Source: Cephalothrix simula (lineage: Eukaryota > Nemertea > Palaeonemertea > Archinemertea > Cephalotrichidae). From it: a stretch of 64,000 bases of DNA. This document shows, in pieces, positions 18,251 to 27,576 of this stretch. Where the stretch lies: assembly GCA_035591015.1 (NCBI GenBank), contig JAXIUW010251392.1:1-64000 (forward strand), written 5' to 3'. Below the pieces are notes generated by a model. It saw nothing but the letters and a program-made list of their open reading frames with translations, ran no database searches and was not told where the DNA came from. Position numbers and translations under genes: made by a program. Each line of letters opens with the position of its first letter. Position 1 is the stretch's first letter.

Positions 18251-18955
18251 TTACAACTGAATATCTATGTAAGAATTAAGATTAACCTCAAGCACGCTTT
18301 CTGAGCTTGATTCATCCGTAGTGCCAGCTCCAATGGTTATTCTAATCGCACGAGGCATTTTTTCTTCGGATGAAGACTGCCAAGTATCTTTCCAACGCTC
18401 AAGGTCATCACCAAAATCTGCTTCTAAATATTCTAGCTTAAACTCGGTTACATTTTCTAGCAGAGTAACTTCATCACCACCAAAATTGATATTATTATCA
18501 ATGTAATAGTCTTCTCTGCGCTTCAACACTCGCTTGCCTTGTTCGCGGCGATCTTGCTCTACCCGATATTCTATCTCGTGCAAATAGGGATTACTGGCCA
18601 GGGGTAAATTAAGACTTTGCGACTTAGAATGAGTATGAAGATTAATACGACTAAATAGCTTGCCCACCGAACTATTTAATGACCCAAACATGCCCGTAGA
18701 TAAACCTTTTGCTGCCAAACTATCTAAATATACTGCGCCACGCAAATCTGTAACTACTATCTTGGCGGCCATCCTGACCTGCAATGCTTGATCTTCAGCA
18801 GTGGTTAGGCTCTTGGTTCCCTCAGAAACCTGAAAAAAAGTAGTGTATAAAACCGTAAGCATTCCTGAAAGTATCACCAAGGCAATGATGACCTCAATCA
18901 AGGTAAAACCCTGACTATAACGCTGACTTCGTAATGATTTACCGAAATTACTCAC
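18251..18955 (-). CDS. gspJ: Type II secretion minor pseudopilin GspJ
   Basis: A 234-aa type IV pilin-like protein with the class III cleavage site QGFTLIEVIIALVILSG at residues 16-32 (Gly before Phe, Glu at +5). The C-terminal part has the long beta-rich domain typical of GspJ, with WKDTWQSSSEEKMPRAIRITI near the end, quoted in part. Together with GspI and GspK it forms the pseudopilus tip. It overlaps gspI by four bases, showing translational coupling. Confidence 0.9.
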   Translation of the reverse strand: MSNFGKSLRSQRYSQGFTLIEVIIALVILSGMLTVLYTTFFQVSEGTKSLTTAEDQALQVRMAAKIVVTDLRGAVYLDSLAAKGLSTGMFGSLNSSVGKLFSRINLHTHSKSQSLNLPLASNPYLHEIEYRVEQDRREQGKRVLKRREDYYIDNNINFGGDEVTLLENVTEFKLEYLEADFGDDLERWKDTWQSSSEEKMPRAIRITIGAGTTDESSSESVLEVNLNSYIDIQL

Positions 18956-19362
18956 AAAGTTAAGCCAATGTAAGTTGATGCCTCATAGCTACGCTCTATT
19001 CCATCTTCTTCCCAAAAAACGGTGTAAACCATCTGCATAACCGTAACACCCGGAATTGGTGATGAGCTTTGTATGCGACGTTCCCAGCGATAGCCCTCTA
19101 GCTGATGACCATTATCAAATACGCCATTCTCTACTCCGATTGTGGGTTTTTTGGCTTTTCTTTCATGATGCAGTAATTCGGCCTGAACATGATTCATCAC
19201 TGTCCACGAAGACTTATTGCGTGTAGTAATAAGAATGTTGGTTCCATAAGAAGATATTAAAGCCACCATGCTCAATGACAATATAACCAACGCCACCAGC
19301 ACTTCAATCATGGTGAAGCCGTAAATTGCTCGCAACGAATTTTTTACAGAATAGGCAGCCAT
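18952..19362 (-). CDS. gspI: Type II secretion minor pseudopilin GspI
   Basis: A 136-aa prepilin-like protein. The processing site is YGFTMIEVLVALVILSLSMV in part, at residues 14-30, with Glu at +5. The size and the single short globular domain with the VFWEEDG strand agree with GspI. It begins right after gspH and overlaps the start of gspJ by four bases. Confidence 0.9.
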   Translation of the reverse strand: MAAYSVKNSLRAIYGFTMIEVLVALVILSLSMVALISSYGTNILITTRNKSSWTVMNHVQAELLHHERKAKKPTIGVENGVFDNGHQLEGYRWERRIQSSSPIPGVTVMQMVYTVFWEEDGIERSYEASTYIGLTL

Positions 19363-19869
19363 TCAAAACTTGTAGTCTTTATATTGCCTTTCATCAAGCA
19401 GCTTGGCACGGCCAGTTAAACCATTGCTGACAATGTACCAGCTGTTATCTCCAATTTTTAATTCAATCATAAACTGGCTGATTAATCCAAGTGGATTGAT
19501 ATTTAGGTATATAGGCCGAATACGTAGTCGGCCATAGAGCTTGCCATCAATTCTGATTGATCTAAGCTCCCAGTCATCAGGCAAAGTGCGCAGAGCAAAC
19601 TGTGTTTCTTCAAGGGCTTCGTACTCATCGGGTTGGATTTCTTTTTCAAACCAATACGATTTGTCGTCAATAGAAAAAACCATACGATAGCTATGCTGCT
19701 CTAAAATTGCCTTCTGCCGTAGCTGGCGTAATGTGCTGACTATATTATTTGTTTCTTTGTCTAAATCATCTTCTAAAAAAGAAAACAGTGCCGGTGCGCT
19801 AATCATCACTGACAAACTGAGGATGACTATTACCACAATCACCTCAATCAGAGTAAAGCCAGATCGCAC
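19363..19869 (-). CDS. gspH: Type II secretion minor pseudopilin GspH
   Basis: A prepilin-like protein with RSGFTLIEVIVVIVILSLSV near its N-terminus. I choose the GTG at 19869, which gives a four-residue leader before the processed Phe and starts 28 bp after the gspG stop. An in-frame ATG at 19926 and the frame limit at 19944 would add a 23-29-residue leader overlapping gspG. The globular part (about 140 aa, with WELRSIRIDGKLYGRLRIRP in part) fits GspH, the pseudopilin joining the tip to the major pilin shaft. Confidence 0.85.
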   Translation of the reverse strand: MRSGFTLIEVIVVIVILSLSVMISAPALFSFLEDDLDKETNNIVSTLRQLRQKAILEQHSYRMVFSIDDKSYWFEKEIQPDEYEALEETQFALRTLPDDWELRSIRIDGKLYGRLRIRPIYLNINPLGLISQFMIELKIGDNSWYIVSNGLTGRAKLLDERQYKDYKF

Positions 19870-19897
19870 AATAATGTGCCGCTCAGATTTTGGCTGC

Positions 19898-20353
19898 CTA
19901 TAAGTCAACACTGTTAATATCTGCATCCAAGTCAGTGCCGCCACTTACGCTATCAGCACCATAGGATATTATCTCTATATTTCTACCATCTGATACAAAC
20001 ACAAACTCATTATTCCAACCATCCACAGGCAGTGTCCGACTATTAATATAAGGCCCCTGCCAACTGTTTGGAATGCGCCCCAATGACGGCTTTTTGACTA
20101 GAGCTTCAAGCCCCTGTTCAGTGGTTGGATATGACCCATTATGCAGACGATATAAATCAAGTGCCGCCTGTAAAGACTGAATCTGAATGCGAGTTGAATC
20201 AGCCTTAGCCTTTTCAGCTTCACCTAGTAGCTGAGTTCCAACTATTCCAGCTATCAAAGCCAAAATAATCAAAACCACCAATATCTCAATAAAGGTGAAG
20301 CCCTGAAACTTCTTAGTCTTAACTTTTCTGTGCAACATATTAGTCATACTCAT
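19898..20353 (-). CDS. gspG: Type II secretion major pseudopilin GspG
   Basis: The 151-aa major pseudopilin builds the periplasmic piston. The processing site is QGFTFIEILVVLIILALIAG in part, with Glu at +5 and Phe instead of Leu at +3. The diagnostic GspG region follows: NGSYPTTEQGLEALVKKP, and the C-terminal GGTDLDADI resembles the calcium-binding loop of the family. It lies directly after gspF with a one-base gap. Confidence 0.95.
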   Translation of the reverse strand: MSMTNMLHRKVKTKKFQGFTFIEILVVLIILALIAGIVGTQLLGEAEKAKADSTRIQIQSLQAALDLYRLHNGSYPTTEQGLEALVKKPSLGRIPNSWQGPYINSRTLPVDGWNNEFVFVSDGRNIEIISYGADSVSGGTDLDADINSVDL

Positions 20354-20354
20354 A

Positions 20355-21557
20355 TTATCTAACCAATTGATTTAATTGAAGCATGGGTAGCAGAATGGAG
20401 ACAACTATAAATCCAACTGCACCACCCATAATAACGATTAGCACCGGCTCTAATAATGATGCCGCACCGTCGGTAAGTGTGGTTACTTCACGCTCATAAC
20501 GCAAAGAAACCTGTTCAAACATAGTGTCTAGGCTGGCCGTTTCTTCGCCAATGGCCACCATCTGACACATATCTTCAGGAAATATTTTTTCATTATGCAT
20601 GGCCTGCGCAAGGTTCATTCCCTGATTAGTCATGTTAAAAATCACTCTATCTAAGGCCGTGATATAGACAGAGTTTTCAAGAACTTTCTGTGCAGTAGCC
20701 AACGCATTCTTCAAATCTATACCGCTTTTAAGCAGTGTGCCCATGGTTTGGCTAAAGCGTTGATTGATAACCTTAATCCGTAAAGACTTCCATAGCGGAA
20801 GTTTAAGCTCAAACTTATCCCAAATAATCTTACCACGTTGGCTGTTCAAAAATTGAATCAGTGCTAACACAAAAACTACTAAAAGTGTCGCTCCTAACCA
20901 CCAGTATCTTATTATAAGGTCGCTAACTACAATTAAAATACGAGTCATCAACGGTAACTGCGCCCCAAAGTTTTCAAACAAAGTGGTTATCTTCGGCACA
21001 ACGTAGGTCATCATAAACATAGTTACCGCAAAGCTAAAGATAACCATAAATACCGGATACACCATCACCGACATAATTTTCGCCTTGAGCTTGCCGGCAT
21101 TATCATAGTATGAAGCTAAGCGTTCCATCACCACATCTAAGGTACCGCTATTCTCTCCAGTTCTAACCAAGCTGGTCAATAATGGCGGAAAGCCCTCTTC
21201 TTCAAGAGTTTCAGCTAAGTTTGCGCCTTCAATAAGTTTGCTGCGTACCGCCAACAGTCGCCCGCTCATAGCAGGGTCTTTGGTTTGCTTAATCATCATA
21301 TCAAAGGCCGTGTCATAAGGAATAGATGCCTGAAGCAGCATAGAGAATTGCTTGCTAAATACGGCCAATTTTTGCACTGTAAGACGCTTACTAAAATTAC
21401 TAGTCAGCTTATGACGTTTCCGCACCTCTTTAATTTGGGTTGGAAAAAGCTTCATCCCCTTAAGAGCATTACGGGCATCACGCTCTGAGCCAGCCTGTAA
21501 TGTTCCCTTCTTGGTCTTGCCGTCGGCATTGTAAGCCCGATAAGAAAATATAGCCAC
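20355..21557 (-). CDS. gspF: Type II secretion inner-membrane platform protein GspF
   Basis: The 400-aa protein carries two repeated T2SSF domains (about residues 65-190 and 265-390) and three membrane segments. Seen: the N-terminal YRAYNADGKTKKGTLQA, FSKQFSMLLQASIPYDTAF, LVRTGENSGTLDVVMERLA and the matching second-domain VAIGEETASLDTMFEQVSLR in part. It transmits ATPase work to the pseudopilus. It lies 13 bp after mltG, so the lyase gene separates it from gspN. Confidence 0.95.
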   Translation of the reverse strand: MAIFSYRAYNADGKTKKGTLQAGSERDARNALKGMKLFPTQIKEVRKRHKLTSNFSKRLTVQKLAVFSKQFSMLLQASIPYDTAFDMMIKQTKDPAMSGRLLAVRSKLIEGANLAETLEEEGFPPLLTSLVRTGENSGTLDVVMERLASYYDNAGKLKAKIMSVMVYPVFMVIFSFAVTMFMMTYVVPKITTLFENFGAQLPLMTRILIVVSDLIIRYWWLGATLLVVFVLALIQFLNSQRGKIIWDKFELKLPLWKSLRIKVINQRFSQTMGTLLKSGIDLKNALATAQKVLENSVYITALDRVIFNMTNQGMNLAQAMHNEKIFPEDMCQMVAIGEETASLDTMFEQVSLRYEREVTTLTDGAASLLEPVLIVIMGGAVGFIVVSILLPMLQLNQLVR

Positions 21558-21570
21558 AAGCTAGGAATAA

Positions 21571-22725
21571 TTAGTTGTTTATATTGCGCTGATACCTATC
21601 TACCGCCTGCTCATGCGTTCTTAGGTCTTCAGAAAAAATATGACTACCATCGCCCTTAGAAACAAAGAACAAATGTGGAATGTTTTTTGGATTAAGAGCC
21701 GCATCAACGCTTTCTACTCCCGGATTAGATATTGGTGTAGGTGGCAGCCCGATCATTGTATAGGTGTTATAGGGAGTTTTGGTACGAAGATCTTTGCGAG
21801 TTATGTTGCCATTAAAGTTTTTAATGCCATAAATAACTGTAGGGTCGCTATCCATACGCATGCCCAGCCGTAAACGATTATGAAATACTCCGGATATATG
21901 GCTTCTTTCAGAAGGCAGGCCAGTTTCTTTCTCTATCATTGAAGCCAAAATAAGTACCTCGTAAGGGCTAAGTTCTAGCCCAGCAGGTCGTTTAAGCAGC
22001 CTGGGCTTAACCCGCTCTAGGTACATGTTAACCATCATTCTAATTAGACTTTCTGCACTGTAGTTTGGGTCAATAAAATAAGTATCCGGAAATAAAAAGC
22101 CCTCTAGGCTGTTCAAATCTTGCCCATCAAGCAAATTCAGTGATTGAATGAAATCTTTATCGGTAGCTAAGCGAACAAACTCTTCTGCGTCACCTACCCC
22201 CAGCTGATTGATTTTTTCAGCTATATCACGAATTGAGTAGCCCTCGGGAATAGTCAGCACAAATATTTTTTTTTCGCCTCCCACCAAGCGATTAAGAACC
22301 ATGTTTGGGCTCTCTGAACCATAAAAAGAGTACTCGCCATACTTAAAAGACAATATATCACCCCTAGCATACGCCAATAACTTAAAGTATGCCGGATTTT
22401 TAAGAGTTTCAGACAGTTGCTGAATAACTCTAGTCCCTCCCGTACCCGGTTTTATGACCAGCGTATAACCTTGCTCAGACTTAAAAGCAGTGCTATTCAA
22501 TCCGTAGATGGAAAGGCTCAAAACAAAAACTATGGCCACCAAAAATGCTGCCGTGGCCATAATCAACCCCCATGATTGAATTAAAGCCCGCCCCGTATAT
22601 CTAGGCAGTTGCATAACCCATGCTGTCCAAGTTATTTCATCGCCTTTCCAGCTTGCCAAGGCCATTTTGGCCAAACTGAGCTGCTTTGAAATACGTTGGA
22701 TGTATTTTTGCCAGAGAGTTTGCAT
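21571..22725 (-). CDS. mltG: Endolytic murein transglycosylase MltG
   Basis: The 384-aa YceG-type protein cuts nascent glycan strands at the inner membrane. A cytoplasmic head of about 55 residues precedes one membrane segment (AAFLVAIVFVLSLSIYGL, about 58-75), followed by a LysM-like part and the YceG domain: ILASMIEKETGLPSERSHIS with the catalytic Glu, then HNRLRLGMRMDSDPTVIYGI in part and YNTYTMIGLPPTPISNPG. It sits inside the secretion operon, 4 bp after gspN and 13 bp before gspF. It may open the wall for the machinery, but that is inference from position. Confidence 0.93.
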   Translation of the reverse strand: MQTLWQKYIQRISKQLSLAKMALASWKGDEITWTAWVMQLPRYTGRALIQSWGLIMATAAFLVAIVFVLSLSIYGLNSTAFKSEQGYTLVIKPGTGGTRVIQQLSETLKNPAYFKLLAYARGDILSFKYGEYSFYGSESPNMVLNRLVGGEKKIFVLTIPEGYSIRDIAEKINQLGVGDAEEFVRLATDKDFIQSLNLLDGQDLNSLEGFLFPDTYFIDPNYSAESLIRMMVNMYLERVKPRLLKRPAGLELSPYEVLILASMIEKETGLPSERSHISGVFHNRLRLGMRMDSDPTVIYGIKNFNGNITRKDLRTKTPYNTYTMIGLPPTPISNPGVESVDAALNPKNIPHLFFVSKGDGSHIFSEDLRTHEQAVDRYQRNINN

Positions 22726-22729
22726 AACT

Positions 22730-23578
22730 CTATAAGTTAGTCCATTGAGGTTGAATGAGGTTGCCTTCTAGCACGCCACTAAGTCGACCATCACGGGCAA
22801 AACCATTGACTATAACTGCTAAATTACCCAGATTACTAATCCACTGCTGTTCTATATTCGCACGAATATCAAGCCTAATTTGGCTCAACAGTATATTCCG
22901 CCAATCCGGATTAAGAGTTCCATTGGCCTGCCCCGCTAAGGTTCCATTCAGGCGTACAGTATTAAGATTAATTGCATTCTCATCGCCACTAATATCAAAC
23001 TCTATCAGCGGAAAATCCATCTGCGGCAAGCTAATGCCCATAACCTGACCATTATCTATACTAAACTGATCAATACTGCCCTGTGCTGTAAAAGGATTAG
23101 CTCGCTGTAACTGCATCAGCTGCTGAAGGCCATCAGTCTGCATTTCAGCCGAAAAATCAAGCCGACCAGAGACCGTAGTTGCTTCTGGCCAAAGCTGAGC
23201 CGGTAAATCAGCTAACTCAAAATCATCGGCTTCAATAAGCACATTACCCGCTCCCCAAGGCGCAGACAGAGATACCGGTGAGCTATCACCCAGTGCTGTG
23301 CTTACAGTCAAGCCCTGCCACAGCTGCCCAATAGAGATTGCCGTATCTTTAAGTTCTAATTGTTTCCCATCGGGCAGAGTAGCCACCACCTGCTTTACAA
23401 CCACCGCCGTTGGCCTAATCAACACCGGCGAGAGTTTTAATTTGATTGATGATTGCTGCCCAGCCATAAACTCTATGTAGTCAGCTACAGAGCGACCGGG
23501 AAAAGTTATACTCAAGCTGATCACGAACACACTAACCATGCTTAAACACAACAATATTATTGTAGTATATTTCTTCAT
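22730..23578 (-). CDS. gspN: Type II secretion protein GspN
   Basis: A 282-aa protein with one N-terminal membrane segment (about 6-26) and a beta-rich periplasmic domain, matching GspN in length and in its place after gspM. Visible blocks are FPGRSVADYIEF near residue 27, SAPWGAGNVLIEADDFEL in the middle and RLNGTLAGQANGTLNPDW near residue 205. It overlaps gspM by four bases. GspN function is poorly known and it is absent from many systems. Confidence 0.82.
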   Translation of the reverse strand: MKKYTTIILLCLSMVSVFVISLSITFPGRSVADYIEFMAGQQSSIKLKLSPVLIRPTAVVVKQVVATLPDGKQLELKDTAISIGQLWQGLTVSTALGDSSPVSLSAPWGAGNVLIEADDFELADLPAQLWPEATTVSGRLDFSAEMQTDGLQQLMQLQRANPFTAQGSIDQFSIDNGQVMGISLPQMDFPLIEFDISGDENAINLNTVRLNGTLAGQANGTLNPDWRNILLSQIRLDIRANIEQQWISNLGNLAVIVNGFARDGRLSGVLEGNLIQPQWTNL

Positions 23579-24060
23579 CTTTTACGCACTAGAACGTCAA
23601 AACTAAGTTGCAGTTCATCTTCAGAATTAAACGCCCTTGATATCTCAAGTTGGGTGAAAATTATTCGTGGACGATTATTTTCTACGTCATAAATAAAGTT
23701 TAAGGCTTGATCTAAGTTCATACTCTCAATAGTGGCTCTAACTACTTCAAAGCCTTCTGTTTGCTCAGTTTCTGGTAGAGTATTCATTCGCAAGCCATCA
23801 GAAAAATTAAACTCGGAAGCCTTATTTTCAAGATAGCCAGATAATGAGCCCGTAAACACGCCTAATTGCTCTTGAATAATTGATTGCCTAGTCTCAACCA
23901 AAGTCACTAAGGTGCTTAGATTACTTTTAGCATTTTGAAGTTGCTGACTAAACTGAGACTCATAGCTATTAATCGTAGACCAGCCGCTATAAATCAAGGC
24001 AATGCCCAACAATAAAATAATGCCTAAAACAAGGTGTTTGCGTTTTAACTCGATGTTCAT
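23575..24060 (-). CDS. gspM: Type II secretion protein GspM
   Basis: A 161-aa bitopic protein with a basic N-terminus (MNIELKRKHL), a membrane segment (VLGIILLLGIALIYSGW), a coiled region and a small ferredoxin-like periplasmic domain. Size, topology and the position between gspL and gspN identify it as GspM, partner of GspL in the inner-membrane platform. It overlaps both neighbours by four bases. Confidence 0.85.
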   Translation of the reverse strand: MNIELKRKHLVLGIILLLGIALIYSGWSTINSYESQFSQQLQNAKSNLSTLVTLVETRQSIIQEQLGVFTGSLSGYLENKASEFNFSDGLRMNTLPETEQTEGFEVVRATIESMNLDQALNFIYDVENNRPRIIFTQLEISRAFNSEDELQLSFDVLVRKR

Positions 24061-25562
24061 ACATCACTTGATTTTTCTGCAATAACAATACGATAGTTTA
24101 TATTATCGCCACTGCGCTGCTGGGTTAGGTTGACTTTGTACTCACTAAAGTAATCTAGGGATTCTAGCTTAGTTTTTAGTGTCTCTAAAAAGTCGTAGCT
24201 GTTGGTAAGCCCCGCTAGAGTTATTATTTGCGAATTTATATCAATACTATCAATTGATAATTCGTCAGAATTCCAAACCGATGACAACTCTTTAAGAGCA
24301 TTTAAGATACGGTAATGATAACTATTATATTCAATACTTTTCGCTGTATCACCATCTTGTAGCTCAAAAATACTCTGCCTAATCTGCTCTATAGCCTGTT
24401 CGGCTGAAACTGCATCGGGCGCAACTCTATTCAATAACTGTGTTAATTGATTATTGGCTACCAGCAGTTCTGCTTGAAGTCGCTTTAACTTGAATACATA
24501 ATCAACTGACCATAGTCCAGCCAACATCACTAATAACGATGCTGTCACCGCTAATGACTTTTGATAACGCCGCAACCCTTGCAGCGAAATAAGGCCAACG
24601 GTTTTGATAAAACTCATCTGGCTGCCCACAAACACATTTTTGTTCATGGTGCTAACTTCTTCAAGCAATGTTAAAGACGAAGTTCGCTTGCTCTCGGCAA
24701 CCTCTAAGCACTCATCGGTAGCATTCCATCTAACATACTGACTAAACCAACCTTTAAGACTAATCCTAACCCCTTCGTTAAGACCTCCCAATTTCATAAA
24801 TTGCTGTAACTCACGAGAAATAATGGCAATTTTATCTTGAACAGATTTATCTACTATTTGTTCTAGCCCAGCTGCTGAGTTACTTTCTTCCAACTCATCG
24901 CCGTAAAAAGAATAGTAATCTTCGGAGGGTTGTTCGGCACTTTTTGATGCTTCAGCCGTTGAAATTAATTCCTGCGGCGGCTGAAACCAATAAGAAAAGC
25001 TCCGCAAGCGCATAACATGGCCGGCCTCAATTAGAGCAAAATAAACCTCATCAACTCCTAAATAGACCACTACCTGCTGCTCAAATGATTGATTATAATG
25101 CGCTTCTTTCAGTAACTGCACCGATGGCGTCGCACGAACACAAGTCAATCCACGCAAGGCAAGCTGTTCTACAACAGAATTAAGCCAGTCTTTGCGCAAG
25201 ATATACGCTAAAACATCTGACTTATTTTTCTTGCCCAAAACCTCGTAGGTATACTGATATTCGTCTACATCGTCAACCAGTTCGTCAGACAACGAGTACT
25301 GTAAGGCCGTAATTATTTTCTTGCGGTTAGAAAAAGGAAAGCTCAGTCTGCGTACTGATAGCAGGCTAGTCGGACAAGCCAAAGTCAAGCGTCCACGCGC
25401 CAGCTTTAGCTCATCCAACCATTGACCTAAGTCTTGGGGCGTCAGCCTCCTAAAGTCGCTATGACAAAATGAATGTCTAGTATTTTCCTCAACATTTACA
25501 ATGTCAAAGAATCTGTTCCCACAATACAGAATATAGCTACAATCACTCATATCAAGCCCCAA
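24057..25562 (-). CDS. gspL: Type II secretion protein GspL
   Basis: The 501-aa protein has a cytoplasmic actin-like (PilM/GspL) domain, a membrane segment near residues 335-352 (SLAVTASLLVMLAGLWSVDY in part) and a periplasmic ferredoxin-like domain of about 140 aa. GspL docks the GspE ATPase to the platform. The cytoplasmic domain contains an acidic insert near residues 205-235. gspL is the first secretion gene in the direction of transcription and starts 61 bp after the CfpA-like gene. gspC, gspD and gspE are not in this window. Confidence 0.88.
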   Translation of the reverse strand: MGLDMSDCSYILYCGNRFFDIVNVEENTRHSFCHSDFRRLTPQDLGQWLDELKLARGRLTLACPTSLLSVRRLSFPFSNRKKIITALQYSLSDELVDDVDEYQYTYEVLGKKNKSDVLAYILRKDWLNSVVEQLALRGLTCVRATPSVQLLKEAHYNQSFEQQVVVYLGVDEVYFALIEAGHVMRLRSFSYWFQPPQELISTAEASKSAEQPSEDYYSFYGDELEESNSAAGLEQIVDKSVQDKIAIISRELQQFMKLGGLNEGVRISLKGWFSQYVRWNATDECLEVAESKRTSSLTLLEEVSTMNKNVFVGSQMSFIKTVGLISLQGLRRYQKSLAVTASLLVMLAGLWSVDYVFKLKRLQAELLVANNQLTQLLNRVAPDAVSAEQAIEQIRQSIFELQDGDTAKSIEYNSYHYRILNALKELSSVWNSDELSIDSIDINSQIITLAGLTNSYDFLETLKTKLESLDYFSEYKVNLTQQRSGDNINYRIVIAEKSSDV

Positions 25563-25623
25563 GTCTTAAAACTAGAAGCCCGTGCTAATTCATTAAGGGC
25601 CTTCCGTACGCCTGCATATGAGT

Positions 25624-27495
25624 TTATACGCTTTCTGCGTCAACAAGGCTCACCATCTCTGTTTTTGACTCAAACTGACCCTCAATATCCCCACGCTGCG
25701 TAGAACGTCGCCTAGAGAATGAAGCAAAGGCTGTATCTGAAAAACCTTTAGAGATAGAGTAAAGAAACTCATTGAGAACATTAGCCATCTTCATCATGGT
25801 TGTGCTTTTGCGCTTGACACTAGTTATATCAACATCAAGCAACACTCCCGGCTGGAGATGGAACGGATTAATCAACGAATTAAAGCGCACAAACTCGGCT
25901 TCAACAAAATCTATCCGCTCGCTAATTCTATCACGAACATCAGGATAAGTGTTTTCATAAATCGTTTCAACCTTCTTTCTCATCAAAGGAAAGCGTGCTT
26001 TTAAGTCGGCAATTTCGTTTTCCATCGTCGGATGAGATTCAGTAGCTCCTCTAGCTTCTGGAGCAACAAAAGTAACCTCATTCCATTGCCTTTCTTCTAC
26101 GGGTTCTTCCTCAACCTCATTCTTAGAAGAGAAGAATGAAAAACCGCTATCTTGCTTATTTAATAACTGATTGCTCAACACATCCCAGTCTAAAATATCT
26201 TCGCCAGAAACCTTTTCTTGGTAAATTTTGTCTAAAAGGCTCCACAGTTCATCAACAACACGCTTAAACTCAACTAATTGTTGTTGATAGGCTATGCGCA
26301 ACGATCTTACTTTACCCGGACCACAATACTGAAGCTCTAACTTAAAGCGTTCATCAGGTAACCTATTAACCTCTGTATCTTCATATTCACGAATAATTAA
26401 ATGCCTAGCCGCCTTATAGTTTTCAACATGCTGATAGCCCATGCGTGACCAGTCTAATACCGAAGTAATAATGTTAACCGCTGAATTATAGCCACGGTTA
26501 CGAATGTTTTCGTCTTCAATCAGCTGATATATGTTTTCTCTAATACTCAGCGGATCAAACTCTTCCGAAGAAATCTCAGCCTTTAAGCCTTCAATAGCAT
26601 CTAGCAGGCGCTTAGATATGTACGAATAGCGCACAGATTTTTCAGAATCATCATCAGATGTATGTTCATCAAGCGCTTTTATCTTCTCAAAGATTTTCTC
26701 TTCTGGCAGTAATTCTTCTTTGCCTTCGTCTATTAACTCATCATTAATCCGATCAACTTCTTTGCTTATTGCATCTTCTAAGCGTTTAGACATTAACTCT
26801 TTAATCAAAAAAGTCATGGCTTCATGATACGGAAATATCGGTGATATAAGCTCGCTATCAAGAATATTCAATGACAGCTTAACATCCATCACCGCATCGG
26901 GTTTCTTGATATTGTCACGGAAAGAGCACTTGACTACGGCATAGGCATTTTCTCCACGAACAAAAGCTCCAACATCGGTTTTACGACGCAACAGGCTGTT
27001 CGTATGCGTTTCCATATCAGTCACTTCACGCTGCACATGCCCATGCAAGTGACCAAATATATTAACGATTGACTTTTCAACTTCGCCCATATTGAAATTA
27101 TCTGAGCCACCCACTCTATCTAGCAAGTAAGAGATTGGACGAGGAGTATAGCTGTTCAGGCCACGAACTTCCTCAACGTCAATAAGGTCACGAATTTTCT
27201 TGCCCATCTCGTCTTCAACCGTGCTTAGATAGCGGTTGCTCATGTTCTGCATGCCTTGGTTAAAGTAGTCATGCAACTTAGACTTTATGTTGGGCATTAC
27301 ATCAAGACGAAACCCCGCTTCTGGCGGCAACTTGGCATGAATATGATTGAGGATTTTATCGACCTCCTCATCAACAATCACGCGTGCTTCGGCATATTCA
27401 TCACGCGAATGACGATTTATACTGTTCCGCGAGCCTACAGCACTAGGAACTTCAGGGTGAATAATATTTGGCCCATGGGTTATTTCGGTACTCAT
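25624..27495 (-). CDS. CfpA-like cytoplasmic filament protein, paralogue 1
   Basis: A 623-aa soluble, highly charged protein without signal peptide or membrane segment. I believe it is related to CfpA, the cytoplasmic filament protein of treponemes. This rests on remembered resemblance in size and on CfpA lying near a pyruvate phosphate dikinase gene, which is also the case here. Motifs shared with the paralogue at 31307-33154: VGSRNS(I/L)NR near the N-terminus, DEE(V/I)DKI(L/I)NHIH, QNMSNRY, NILDSELISPI near residue 210 and INP(F/Y)H(L/V)QPG near residue 543. The tail contains FASFSRRRSTQRG. A GGAG lies eight bases before ATG 27495, supporting the start. Function here is inferred: a structural filament or scaffold. 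Confidence 0.6.
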   Translation of the reverse strand: MSTEITHGPNIIHPEVPSAVGSRNSINRHSRDEYAEARVIVDEEVDKILNHIHAKLPPEAGFRLDVMPNIKSKLHDYFNQGMQNMSNRYLSTVEDEMGKKIRDLIDVEEVRGLNSYTPRPISYLLDRVGGSDNFNMGEVEKSIVNIFGHLHGHVQREVTDMETHTNSLLRRKTDVGAFVRGENAYAVVKCSFRDNIKKPDAVMDVKLSLNILDSELISPIFPYHEAMTFLIKELMSKRLEDAISKEVDRINDELIDEGKEELLPEEKIFEKIKALDEHTSDDDSEKSVRYSYISKRLLDAIEGLKAEISSEEFDPLSIRENIYQLIEDENIRNRGYNSAVNIITSVLDWSRMGYQHVENYKAARHLIIREYEDTEVNRLPDERFKLELQYCGPGKVRSLRIAYQQQLVEFKRVVDELWSLLDKIYQEKVSGEDILDWDVLSNQLLNKQDSGFSFFSSKNEVEEEPVEERQWNEVTFVAPEARGATESHPTMENEIADLKARFPLMRKKVETIYENTYPDVRDRISERIDFVEAEFVRFNSLINPFHLQPGVLLDVDITSVKRKSTTMMKMANVLNEFLYSISKGFSDTAFASFSRRRSTQRGDIEGQFESKTEMVSLVDAESV

Positions 27496-27576
27496 ATGTA
27501 CGGTCTCCTTTAGTATTAGATGTCTCTACTGAATGACCAACTAATTTGCCTAGCCATAAGGGCTAGATTATTAAAA

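Noticed and set aside
19870-19944. Long leader for GspH starting inside gspG
   Set aside because: Pseudopilin leaders are short; the GTG at 19869 gives a four-residue leader and avoids the overlap.
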